Of a DNA stretch of 64,000 bases, positions 55,701-63,698 are shown piece after piece. Both the position numbers and the translations under genes were made by a program. The DNA is from Lysobacter_C sp966210725 (lineage in GTDB: Bacteria > Pseudomonadota > Gammaproteobacteria > Xanthomonadales > Xanthomonadaceae). Position 1 is the stretch's first letter; every line of letters begins with the position of its first letter. The stretch spans positions 1-64,000 of the forward strand of contig CBIHLN010000001.1 of NCBI GenBank assembly GCA_966210725.1, written 5' to 3'. Under the pieces are notes generated by a model. It saw only the letters and a program-made list of their open reading frames with translations. It was not told where the DNA came from and did not search any database.

Positions 55701-57119
55701 TCATCGTTCCCTCAGTGCTTCGCCACCCCGTTGCAGCGGACTGAGCAGATAGCTGATCACCCGACGCTTCCCAGTCTTGACCTCCGCACTCAAGTTCATC
55801 CCTGATGTCAGTTGCACTTCGACACCATCGATGCTGAGCGTCGCACCCCGCAGCTTGATTCTTGCGGGAAACACCATTCCCAAGTTCTCGTCCTGCGCCG
55901 CATCGTGCGACACGCTCGTGACCGTGCCCGTCAGGTAGCCGTAGCGGGTGTAGGGGAAGCTCTCGACTTTGACCGTGACCGGCTGCCCGGGCCGGACGAA
56001 GCCGATGTCCTTGTTCAATACCGTGGCTTCGATTTCCAGCGACTCGTCGCTGGGCACGACGGCCAATAGCGCCTGCGCAGGCGTGACTACGCCTCCGACC
56101 GTATGCACGGCCAGTTGCTGCACCGTGCCATCGACCGGGGCACGCAGCCCCATCAACCTGTCTCTTTGCCCGGTTCTGGCAACCTCCGGAGTGAACTGCT
56201 GGACCTGCTCGCGTGCCTGTCGCAACCCGTCGAGGGTCTGCTGGCGCGTATCGGAAACGAGAACGCGCAGCTCCTCCCGGGCACCGTCCAAGGCGGAGCG
56301 CACCTCGTGCAGTCGGTTGCGCTGCGCCGCCAGGTCGCGCTCGGCGGCGATGCGTTCCTCCTCGATCCGCAAGTAGTCGTGCCGGCCCACGTACTGGCCT
56401 TCGACCAATTCCGCGTAATCCTCGGAACGGGTGCGTGTGATGTTGACAGTCTGTTCCAGTGGCTCGATCAGGGCCTGCACGGTGCCCAGCTCCGCCCGCC
56501 GCTGGGCAATGGAGGCGAGCAGACTCTGGCGCTTGGCCTGGAAGGCATCGAACTGGCTGCTGGCTAGCCGCTGTGCTGAGGCGAACAGCGCCTTCGGCGA
56601 GGCCGCATCCGGGGCCAGCACGGGGGCGGTCCCGGACTCTATCGCCTCGGCCAACGCAGCCAGCCGCAGTTGCGCCAGCTTCGCATTGGTCAGGGCATCG
56701 TCCGCCTGAGTGTAGTCGGCGCTGGTCGCGGTAGCGTCCAGTTCGATCAGCAGATCGCCCTGTTTCACCACCTGCCCGTCCTCGACCAGGATGCGCCGCA
56801 CCACTGCCGTCTCCGACGATTGCAGGACCTTGGTGCGCGAGCTGACCACGGTCTTGCCCGGCGCAACTGCGACGATGTCAAGTTTGCCGAAGCACGCCCA
56901 CAGCAATGCCAAACAGAAGAACGAGATAATGACCCGCATCGTCCAGCGCGGCAGTGGAGAGACCGGGCTATCGGTCAGCTCGAGATGGGCGGGCAGGAAT
57001 GCGAGTTCGTCTGGCGTACGTTTGACAGCCTCCAAACGGTGACGGACTGCCCAGGCAGACTTGAAGACGTCGGTGTAGCGAGAGACGAAATCCCGAACTC
57101 CTTGGAGGACGTGCTTCAT
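55701..57119 (-). CDS. hlyD: Type I secretion periplasmic adaptor (HlyD family)
   Basis: A 472-residue adaptor that joins the ABC exporter to the outer-membrane tunnel. A membrane helix lies at about residues 63-81 (VIISFFCLALLWACFG), followed by the biotinyl-lipoyl-like part (GKTVVSSRTKVLQSSETAVVRRILVEDGQ; key group VRRILVEDGQVVKQGD), a long coiled-coil hairpin at about 130-300, and the C-terminal HlyD signature ending MNLSAEVKTGKRRVISYLLSPL. The ATG overlaps the hlyB stop (ATGA). No tolC-like gene is present nearby. Confidence 0.94.
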   Translation of the reverse strand: MKHVLQGVRDFVSRYTDVFKSAWAVRHRLEAVKRTPDELAFLPAHLELTDSPVSPLPRWTMRVIISFFCLALLWACFGKLDIVAVAPGKTVVSSRTKVLQSSETAVVRRILVEDGQVVKQGDLLIELDATATSADYTQADDALTNAKLAQLRLAALAEAIESGTAPVLAPDAASPKALFASAQRLASSQFDAFQAKRQSLLASIAQRRAELGTVQALIEPLEQTVNITRTRSEDYAELVEGQYVGRHDYLRIEEERIAAERDLAAQRNRLHEVRSALDGAREELRVLVSDTRQQTLDGLRQAREQVQQFTPEVARTGQRDRLMGLRAPVDGTVQQLAVHTVGGVVTPAQALLAVVPSDESLEIEATVLNKDIGFVRPGQPVTVKVESFPYTRYGYLTGTVTSVSHDAAQDENLGMVFPARIKLRGATLSIDGVEVQLTSGMNLSAEVKTGKRRVISYLLSPLQRGGEALRER

Positions 57120-59299
57120 GCCGGACCCTGCTGCAACCGTTGGAGGTGAGCGTAATGGCCCTCGGGCCGCTCTAGGAGTTCGGCATGTGTGCCGCACTCC
57201 ACGATGCGCCCCTTGTCGACCACCACGATCCGATTCGCTTGGCGGACCGTGGACAGGCGGTGCGCGATGATCAGTACAGTCCGACTCCTGCAGATGGCCC
57301 GCATGTTGCCCATGACGGCATGCTCGGACTCATAGTCCAAGGCGCTGGTGGCCTCATCGAAGATCAGGATGCGCGGGTCGGTGATCAGGGCGCGAGCGAT
57401 GGCGATCCGCTGGCGCTGACCGCCCGACAGACCCGCCCCCTGCTCCCCCACTCGAGTGTCATACCCCTCCGGCAGTTCGACAATGAAGTCATGTGCACCC
57501 GCGAGCTGGGCGGCATGAATGACCCGCTCCAGCGGCATGCCCGGATCGGCAAGCGCGATGTTTTCGCGAATGCTCCGGTTGAACAGGAAATTTTCCTGCA
57601 AGACAACACCCAGCTGCCGCCGCAGCCAAGCCGGATCGGCCAAGGCCAGATCATGCCCATCAATCAGCACGCGGCCGCGCTCGGGGGTGTACAGCCGTTG
57701 CACCAGCTTGGTCAGCGTGCTCTTGCCGGAGCCCGAGCGTCCGACGATGCCAATCACCTCGCCGGGCGCGATATCCAACTCGATTCCCGCCAGCACCTCG
57801 GGGGTGTCGGGCCGGTAGCGAAAGCTCACGCGCTCGAAGGTAACCCTCCCTTGGATGGGCGGAAGGGCGATGCGGCTGCCCGGGACCTCGGTGCGGGTAT
57901 TGAGGATGTCGCCCAACCGCTCGACGGAGATGCCGACCTGCTGGAAGTCCTGCCAGAGCTGCGCGAGCCGAATGATGGGCGCGGCCACTTGGCCGGAGAG
58001 CATGTTGAACGCGATGAGCTGACCGATCGACAGCTTGCCCTCGATGACGAGCTTGGCGCCCCAGAACAGGATGGCGATGCTGACCAGCTTCTGCACCAGC
58101 TGCACGCTTTGCTGGCCCAGCGTGGCAATGCGGGTTACGCCGAATCCAGCGCTGACATAGCCGGCCAGCTGGTTATCCCAGGTACGGGTCACGCGCGGAT
58201 CCACGGCCGTGGCCTTGATCGTGCCGATGCCGCTGACCGTCTCGACCAGGAACGACTGGTTATCGGCGCCCCGCGCAAACTTCTCGTTCAAACGCTTGCG
58301 CAATACGGGCGTGACGCCCACCGAAATCAGCACGTAGACCGGCAACGACAGCACCACGATCAGGGTGAGCCAGCCGCTGTACCAGAACATCACCGCCAAG
58401 AAGACGCCAGTGAAGAGAAGGTCCAGCACCGAGGTCAGGGCCTGCCCCGTCAGGAAGCCGCGGATGTTCTCCAGCTCCCGAACGCGGGCAATGGTGTCGC
58501 CAACGCGCCGGGATTCGAAATAGGCCAACGGCAGTGCCAGCACATGGCGGAACAGGCGTGCACCGAGTTCGACATCAATCTTGCTGGTGGTGTGGCTGAA
58601 CACATAGGTGCGCAGCCCGCTCATCACCACCTCGAACACCGCCATGGTCACCAGGCCGATGGCAATGACATTAAGGGTCGTCATCGCCTGGTGCACCAGC
58701 ACCTTGTCCATCACCACCTGGTAGAACAGCGGCGTGACTAGCGCGAAGAGCTGGATGAAGAAGGAGACTATGAAGACTTCAAGCAGCAGCTTGCGGTACT
58801 TCACCACCGCCGGGATGAACCAGCTGAAGTCGAACTTTGCGAGTTCGCCCAGTACCGAAGCGCGCGAGGCCACCTGCAATAGCCGGCCGGCATAACGCGC
58901 CTCGAACTCTTCCACGCTGACCGCTCGCGGGCGGCGCTCGGTCAGGTCGTGGATCAGGATCTGGTCGCCGGCGACCTTGGCGACGATGAAGCTGTCGCCC
59001 TCGCCTTCCGGTACCAGCGCCAGCGCCGGCAGGCTGGCCATGGCGATGCGGGCAGGCGGTTGTGCATTGATCCGCGCTTTCAGCCCCAAGGTCTTGGCCG
59101 CGCGTAGCAAGGCGGTCTCGTCGAAGCGCTCGCCAGTGAGGCCGAAGTCATGCGCCAGCTGGCCGGCATCCGCGGCCACGCCATGGAACTGGGCCAGCAG
59201 CACAAGGCCGCGCAGCGCCAAATCGGGCGCAGGCGGTGCGTGCGAATCCTCGGGCGCTGCGGGCTCAACCACCGCAAGCGCCGCCCCTCCATGAGCCAT
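57116..59299 (-). CDS. hlyB: Type I secretion ABC transporter (HlyB family)
   Basis: A 727-residue exporter. Residues about 28-150 form a C39-like domain without the catalytic cysteine (LRGLVLLAQFHGVAADAGQL), as in HlyB, so it binds RTX substrate rather than cutting a leader. Six membrane helices span about 165-440. The nucleotide-binding domain has Walker A GIVGRSGSGKSTLTKL near 517, signature LSGGQRQRIAIARAL near 620, Walker B ILIFDEATSALD and H-loop IIAHRLST. AAGGA precedes the ATG. It starts the hlyB-hlyD-small protein-RTX operon. Confidence 0.96.
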   Translation of the reverse strand: MAHGGAALAVVEPAAPEDSHAPPAPDLALRGLVLLAQFHGVAADAGQLAHDFGLTGERFDETALLRAAKTLGLKARINAQPPARIAMASLPALALVPEGEGDSFIVAKVAGDQILIHDLTERRPRAVSVEEFEARYAGRLLQVASRASVLGELAKFDFSWFIPAVVKYRKLLLEVFIVSFFIQLFALVTPLFYQVVMDKVLVHQAMTTLNVIAIGLVTMAVFEVVMSGLRTYVFSHTTSKIDVELGARLFRHVLALPLAYFESRRVGDTIARVRELENIRGFLTGQALTSVLDLLFTGVFLAVMFWYSGWLTLIVVLSLPVYVLISVGVTPVLRKRLNEKFARGADNQSFLVETVSGIGTIKATAVDPRVTRTWDNQLAGYVSAGFGVTRIATLGQQSVQLVQKLVSIAILFWGAKLVIEGKLSIGQLIAFNMLSGQVAAPIIRLAQLWQDFQQVGISVERLGDILNTRTEVPGSRIALPPIQGRVTFERVSFRYRPDTPEVLAGIELDIAPGEVIGIVGRSGSGKSTLTKLVQRLYTPERGRVLIDGHDLALADPAWLRRQLGVVLQENFLFNRSIRENIALADPGMPLERVIHAAQLAGAHDFIVELPEGYDTRVGEQGAGLSGGQRQRIAIARALITDPRILIFDEATSALDYESEHAVMGNMRAICRSRTVLIIAHRLSTVRQANRIVVVDKGRIVECGTHAELLERPEGHYAHLQRLQQGPA

Positions 59300-59358
59300 T
59301 GCGCATTCCTTGCTGACTAGTCACTCACCCGGCCAATCGAGCGGGGCGAGCTTGGCCG

Positions 59359-59386
59359 ATTCTCCCCACCTCCGGTGACATGTCAA
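59359..59386 (-). promoter_or_regulatory. Putative promoter of the type I secretion operon
   Basis: On the - strand TTGACA (59386-59381), a 16-bp spacer and GAGAAT (59364-59359). The palindrome TGACATGTCA (59376-59385) overlaps the -35 box and could be an operator. The predicted start is about 50 bp before hlyB. Confidence 0.5.
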
Positions 59387-59800
59387 CACTTTGTGTAGAT
59401 CGCCCCCGTCTACCCAGCAAGCGCAAGCCACATGAGTCAATGGAAAAAGCGGCACGGCCGCGTGGTTACGCCTCACCGGTGGCTCGCTAACACTTGCGCT
59501 AACGCTGTCAGGCAAGCGAGCCGCGTGCGAGAGCGTAGGAATTCACTGACACTGCACCGCGGCGTTTTCCGATAGACAAACTAGGGCGGCCCCCGAACAC
59601 TGGTCATCCCGAGCGCGGGCCGTCGGCCGCTCAACCGCGTTGCCCCTGAGCCGGGCCCTGGCGGGACTGCCTTCACCACTGCAGCTGCGCGGCTACGCCC
59701 GATAAACCGCTCTTATCGCGGGTATCGGGCGAAGAAGTACTCACTCAGGCCGAGCGAACATGCCGGTGGGCGCGGCAACCCACGCGCCTTGGCCGGCCGC
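59387..59800. other. Gene-free region upstream of hlyB
   Basis: No convincing gene is seen in these 414 bp. It holds an 8-bp inverted repeat GGCTCGCT/AGCGAGCC (59481-59488, 59515-59522), a pair of GCTAAC words, and the palindrome described at 59697-59730. Confidence 0.6.
59697..59730. repeat. Nested palindrome with CTTATCGCGGGTA motif (right copy)
   Basis: Outer arms GCCCGATA (59697-59704) and TATCGGGC (59723-59730) enclose CGATAA-ACCGCTC-TTATCG (59700-59718). The 13-mer CTTATCGCGGGTA (59712-59724) is shared, in the opposite orientation, with 45953-45965. It could instead be a terminator for the downstream-reading regulator gene, but has no U-tract. Confidence 0.6.
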
Positions 59801-60145
59801 TCAGCCTTTGGCGGCGAGGGCCGCCTCCACATCCTTGAGCACCTGCTTCTTCTGGCGCACGGTGAGGTCCTTCCACTGCAGCAGGAGCCGGGCCAGCAGT
59901 TCGTCGTCCGTGAGCAGATACGCGGCCGGCACGCCCAAGGCCTCGGCCAGTCGCTGGAGCGTCTCGCCCCGGGGCTCGTGCTTGCCATGCTCGTACTGGT
60001 TGATGCGGGGAGAGGCCACGGACGGCTCCATGCCGGCAAGCAACCCCAGATCGCGTTGCGACAGGCCCGCCCGCTGCCGGGCCTCGGCCAGCCGCCGCGC
60101 AAAAACCGAAGGTGGTGCTGCCTGTTTCGCCACTGTGCCCCCCAT
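59801..60145 (-). CDS. XRE-family transcriptional regulator
   Basis: A 114-residue DNA-binding protein. The helix-turn-helix at about 18-72 reads RRLAEARQRAGLSQRDLGLL, then SVASPRINQYEHGKHEPRGE, then LAEALGVPAAYLL, a classical Cro/CI domain. The rest (LLLQWKDLTVRQKKQVLKDVEAAL) is helical. The ATG at 60145 has no clear ribosome site; a GTG at 60133 follows GGGGGG and may be used. It is divergent from the next gene across a perfect palindrome. Confidence 0.85.
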   Translation of the reverse strand: MGGTVAKQAAPPSVFARRLAEARQRAGLSQRDLGLLAGMEPSVASPRINQYEHGKHEPRGETLQRLAEALGVPAAYLLTDDELLARLLLQWKDLTVRQKKQVLKDVEAALAAKG

Positions 60146-60179
60146 GGGCGACAGATTGGCGAAGTTTTCGCGGCTTGCA

Positions 60180-60198
60180 TACTAAGTTATTCTTAGTA
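60180..60198. promoter_or_regulatory. Perfect 19-bp palindrome, likely XRE operator
   Basis: TACTAAG-TTATT-CTTAGTA has 7-bp perfect arms and a 5-bp AT spacer. It lies midway between the divergent XRE gene (35-47 bp away) and the + strand gene (26 bp away), the expected spot for an autoregulatory operator. Confidence 0.75.
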
Positions 60199-60223
60199 CC
60201 CCCTCAACCTGCAGGCCCATTTG

Positions 60224-60979
60224 ATGCGGGCGTCCCCTCCGCACTCTCTCGAAGAACTGGGTCCTGTCGCCAGCCTGCAGCTGTGGGCCCTGCTGTCGGC
60301 CCAGACCGAACGCATCCCGGTGGCGCCTTCCGTGGACCTGACGATCGCACTGCTGAATGATCTAGGTCGCCTCGGCATCATTGGCGCTCCGGAAGGCCTG
60401 CGGAGATGGACGGTTGCGTCCGACACCCGTACCACACCGATTGAAGGCTTTCAGTGGCGACTGACGTGGGATGTGTACGAGCCCTCGCGACTGGGAGAAG
60501 CCCTGGAGGACTACTTTGCGGAGGTAGCCTTACAGCCGCAAACGGGTGGTGCAGTCATACGGCTGTGGCAAGACCTGGGTCGAGCCGAGGCCGAGCGGTT
60601 TCTGGCATCGCAATTGGCTCGACACCGCTTTCCTGCGGAGTGGGCCCTGGATGTCGGGCGCGCGTTCTCTTCTGTTCAAGGATTGACCATTGGTCAGTGG
60701 CGCTATTGCGGCTGGGCGTCAGTGAGGCACGGAGCTTCCTTGGCGCTGCAGTGGCAGCGAACCGACGAGCTCATCCGGCGGGCGATCGCTGAGGAACTGG
60801 TGAAGCGCGCACGCGGAGTCAGCAAAGGCGGATGGGCCAACTGCTCGTTTGTCCCACGAGAGATCAAACCGGACACAGCGCTTTCCCGCGGCTTTGCCTA
60901 CGGTGTTAGCGGACTGGACGCCGCGTTCTGGACAGTACCGATAGCAGAGGAATCGCTGCGGGTCGGTCGCCAAGGTTGA
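60224..60979 (+). CDS. Protein of unknown function beside XRE regulator
   Basis: A 251-residue soluble protein, not recognised. Visible blocks are SVDLTIALLNDLGRLGIIGA (helical), a Trp-rich centre (FQWRLTWDVYEPSRLGEALE) and GWASVRHGASLALQWQRTDEL. No catalytic motif stands out. A TTG at 60221 precedes the ATG directly. It faces the XRE gene across the palindrome and is probably controlled by it. Codon use is compatible with a real gene, and the frame is open throughout. Confidence 0.68.
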   Translation: MRASPPHSLEELGPVASLQLWALLSAQTERIPVAPSVDLTIALLNDLGRLGIIGAPEGLRRWTVASDTRTTPIEGFQWRLTWDVYEPSRLGEALEDYFAEVALQPQTGGAVIRLWQDLGRAEAERFLASQLARHRFPAEWALDVGRAFSSVQGLTIGQWRYCGWASVRHGASLALQWQRTDELIRRAIAEELVKRARGVSKGGWANCSFVPREIKPDTALSRGFAYGVSGLDAAFWTVPIAEESLRVGRQG

Positions 60980-61015
60980 TACTGCTACCAGAGGCCCGTA
61001 CTACCGTCGCAATGG

Positions 61016-61047
61016 GGAGCGAGGGTGTGAGCACCCCTGCAAGCTCC
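61016..61047. terminator. Nested hairpin between convergent genes
   Basis: Outer GGAGC/GCTCC (61016-61020, 61043-61047) encloses GGGTG-TGAG-CACCC (61023-61036). It lies between the convergent 251-residue and 348-residue genes. No T-run follows. Confidence 0.4.
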
Positions 61048-61067
61048 GTGGTTTAGCCACACCCCGC

Positions 61068-62114
61068 TCATTCGCGATGACCTGGGGGCTGGGCAAAACC
61101 AGTTTCGGCGGTACTGGGCGAGTTAGGGTTCAGGGGTGGCAAATTGGCGACAGCTGTGTCAACTGCGCGGATCCAAAGGTGGTCACGGGCGGCAATAAAG
61201 CCCTCGACCTCGGGGTTTCGCGGGATGATGTAAGACCTCTGGACCTCTTCGTCGTTCTCGCGATTACAGGCATAAAGCCACACCTGATCATCGAACCACT
61301 TCTGTGCTTGCGCCGTCGTGCAATGTGCCTCCCAGCCGGCGATTATCTGGCGCGCCTCCGAGAGGGCCTGCGGCGTGTGCTCGAGAGAAGGCTGTCCGGC
61401 GAACACGCGGCGTCGGGTAATAAACACCCAAAGCGTGCGCACCTCCCCGTGGAAGCCCGGACGGTCACAGTAGTGGTGGATCGCCCGCAACACCGCGTCG
61501 CCCACGTCGCGGACCTCTCCTAGTCGGCCGGCCTCGAGGTGGCGCCGGTACAACAGGCACAGCAACAGGATGCCGTCGAGCGATTGCTGTTGTGCCACTT
61601 TCCGCAGGCCACATTGAAAATTCGAAGGTGTGCGGTCGAGATCGCGAAAGTCCTCGATAGACAGCGTGTCGAGGATGAACTTATCGCGAGGTCCGCTCTC
61701 GTAGAACTCAAACGTATGTAGCAGCCGGTCGATTTCCTCTTCGCGCTTGGCAGGGGTCCAAGGTGGCCCACTAAGAAGGCTCCAGAGGCGACTCTTGAGC
61801 GCCAGCTGTGTGTGCTCGTATCCGCGTTTCTCCGCCACGAGCTGGGCCACACTCCGATGCTTCAGAGCGGAATTCTTCAGTCCCGGATTGGAGCGATTGT
61901 CGCGTAGGCGCTCGAAGGTGCGGTACGGACCGGTTCTGGTCTTGAGAAAGAACCTGTCCATTGCCCCTGGATCGTCCCAAGGCGTCTTCGTCTCAGCACA
62001 GACCAGGCAATACCAGACCTGGTTCCGAAGGCGCTTGACCGGGTCTGCCTTCCCACGGCCATGCCTCCGTTTCGCTTTCGTTCGCCTCCGAGACGGCGGT
62101 TGCGTCGCACCCAT
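61068..62114 (-). CDS. Protein of unknown function with N-terminal Cys pair
   Basis: A 348-residue protein that I do not recognise. It starts with a very basic stretch (PPSRRRTKAKRRHGRGKADP) and a Cys pair in VWYCLVCAETKTPW that may bind a metal. Middle and end are helical with many charged residues (EEEIDRLLHTFEFYESGPRD; QKWFDDQVWLYACNREND). Start at 62114 is the first ATG before the basic stretch; upstream in-frame codons would overlap the divergent gene. The frame is open over 1 kb with good codon use. Confidence 0.65.
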   Translation of the reverse strand: MGATQPPSRRRTKAKRRHGRGKADPVKRLRNQVWYCLVCAETKTPWDDPGAMDRFFLKTRTGPYRTFERLRDNRSNPGLKNSALKHRSVAQLVAEKRGYEHTQLALKSRLWSLLSGPPWTPAKREEEIDRLLHTFEFYESGPRDKFILDTLSIEDFRDLDRTPSNFQCGLRKVAQQQSLDGILLLCLLYRRHLEAGRLGEVRDVGDAVLRAIHHYCDRPGFHGEVRTLWVFITRRRVFAGQPSLEHTPQALSEARQIIAGWEAHCTTAQAQKWFDDQVWLYACNRENDEEVQRSYIIPRNPEVEGFIAARDHLWIRAVDTAVANLPPLNPNSPSTAETGFAQPPGHRE

Positions 62115-62196
62115 TTTTACTGAGCTTTCTTGGCATGCCGGAGCGAGGATTTCATGCTGCCATGGGCGCCGTCCAGTGCAGCGAAGCGAACTACCC

Positions 62197-62505
62197 GTGC
62201 CCCTGACCCCCGAGCAAACACAGACCCTCACCCAGCGGCTTCTTGAGGAGCATGGCGAACTGATCGGGGGAAACGCACTCGCACGATGCCTGGGCTACCG
62301 CACGCAGCGGGCGTTCCAGATGGGAGTCCAGCGCGGCCAGGTGCCCGTGGAGGCCTTCACCCTAGCCGGTCGGCGCGGCCGATACGCCCGCACGTTCGAG
62401 GTCGCGCAATGGCTGGCGGGGTGCGGAGAGGCATCCGCGACCACGGCCGTGCAGGATGAGGACACGCCTCACGCGTCCGGAAGCGACCAAGGCGTGGCGC
62501 CCTGA
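62197..62505 (+). CDS. Small HTH-like protein of unknown function
   Basis: A 102-residue protein from a GTG at 62197. LTQRLLEEHGELIGGNALARCLGYRTQRAF suggests a helix-turn-helix (key group GGNALARCLGYR), followed by VEAFTLAGRRGRYARTFEVAQWLAG, a winged or tyrosine-rich part often seen in small plasmid or phage DNA-binding proteins. The start is chosen because it precedes the first conserved-looking helix; an upstream frame overlaps the divergent gene. Divergent from the 348-residue gene by 82 bp. Confidence 0.6.
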   Translation: MPLTPEQTQTLTQRLLEEHGELIGGNALARCLGYRTQRAFQMGVQRGQVPVEAFTLAGRRGRYARTFEVAQWLAGCGEASATTAVQDEDTPHASGSDQGVAP

Positions 62506-62936
62506 TGCCGCCGTTCGCAACTTTCGACTGACACCACTACCGCCGACCGGAGGGTAACCCGCCCAGACGATTCCACTCGCCCGCCTGAAACACATTTCCG
62601 GTCCCGGAAACGAAGGCGGGCCCCGTAGGAGGGGCCCGCGAGACAGCATGAGACGTGTCGCAGCGCTCAGCTTCTTCGAATTTGGGGTCACCGTCAACTG
62701 CTGCCTGAAAAAATTCAGGCATCTACCGGGAGCCTCCTGATGCACACCCGCATCCCTACCGCGCCGAGCTGACGACGCGCTCACGCTCTGCACGCCCGCC
62801 CCCGCCCAACCCGCATAGCGGACGGGCCGCACGTGCGTGCCTCCACTGCCTTATCTATCGACCCGATGCGTGCTCACGCTTCGGGCCACCACCCATGCCC
62901 GATGGCGACCGTGCGGTCGTCGTCGCAGGAGCTCTC
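62506..62936. other. Gene-free region before the transposase genes
   Basis: No gene is supported in these 431 bp. Two hairpins are clear: GCGGGCCCC/GGGGCCCGC (62616-62639, 6-nt loop) and TGCCTGAA-AAAA-TTCAGGCA (62702-62721). The end of the transposon should lie here, but I cannot point to a terminal repeat with confidence. Confidence 0.55.
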
Positions 62937-63698
62937 ATGATCCTCATTTCCGCACCCGGCCGCAGCGGCATGACCGCACCGTCCGGACCGTTGCGCCCGT
63001 TTCTCGACGCTGACGCGTCGCTCCATGTATCGGTTGAGCGGCCTTTTGAACCGCGCATCTACAAGCGTCGCGAGTTTGAAAATCGCGACATCTATGGTTA
63101 CCAGTCGATCAAGGAAGGCCGCGTCGTCGAGGTCGACGGGCTTGCCCCCATCGCGGTGGCACTGGCGCTTGAGACCGATCCAAGCGTGCAGGCCTACACC
63201 GAGCGTCCGCGCATGCTCAAGACCGGCAACAACCAGGTCGAGCTCGACTTTTGGGTCCAGTACGCGACCGGCTTTGTGGAGTTCCTGCTGATAGTCGCCG
63301 ACGGTGCCTGCGTGCAGGGCCACGGTGGAACGTTGCGCCCGCGCGAAGCCGAGCGACTTGAGGCGGCTGCTGGCGAGCAGAACGTGCGCCTTCGTTTCGT
63401 AACCGAGCAGGACGTACGCCAAGCGGGCGGCGAAGTCAGCCAAAACATGCGCCTGCTGGGGTTCGCCCAGGTCGCCCAGGGCCTGGGCAACCGCTTGGCG
63501 CTGCGCAGTCGGATCTTGGATCACCTGAGCCAGGTCGAGCGCGCGCGCATCGAACAGATTGAAGCAGCGCTCGCACCCTTCCACCCGTGCGACGTGCAGG
63601 CCGTCATTTGCGAGCTGATCTGCTTGGGGCTCGTGGATTTCGATCGCGCCGTGCGCCTTGGACGCAACACGCTCGTGTCGCGGAGATCCCCGGCATGA
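62937..63698 (+). CDS. tnsA: TnsA-like transposase endonuclease, catalytic Lys missing
   Basis: A 253-residue protein of the TnsA type, which cuts the 5' ends of Tn7-like elements together with TnsB. AGGAG lies 5 bp before the ATG at 62937; an upstream ATG (62895) lacks this. The nuclease core has the Glu of ALALETDPSV (E79), then YTERPRMLKTGNN and the Asp of QVELDFWVQYA (D104). Where TnsA has E-V-K (Q130, K132 in E. coli) this protein has FVEFLLIV, with no Lys. The last third has a possible winged helix. The stop overlaps the next ATG (ATGA). Activity is uncertain. Confidence 0.75.
   Translation: MILISAPGRSGMTAPSGPLRPFLDADASLHVSVERPFEPRIYKRREFENRDIYGYQSIKEGRVVEVDGLAPIAVALALETDPSVQAYTERPRMLKTGNNQVELDFWVQYATGFVEFLLIVADGACVQGHGGTLRPREAERLEAAAGEQNVRLRFVTEQDVRQAGGEVSQNMRLLGFAQVAQGLGNRLALRSRILDHLSQVERARIEQIEAALAPFHPCDVQAVICELICLGLVDFDRAVRLGRNTLVSRRSPA

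Noticed and set aside
62362..62832. A 156-codon open frame on the - strand
   Set aside because: It overlaps the small + strand gene and two hairpins, and has no domain or ribosome site.
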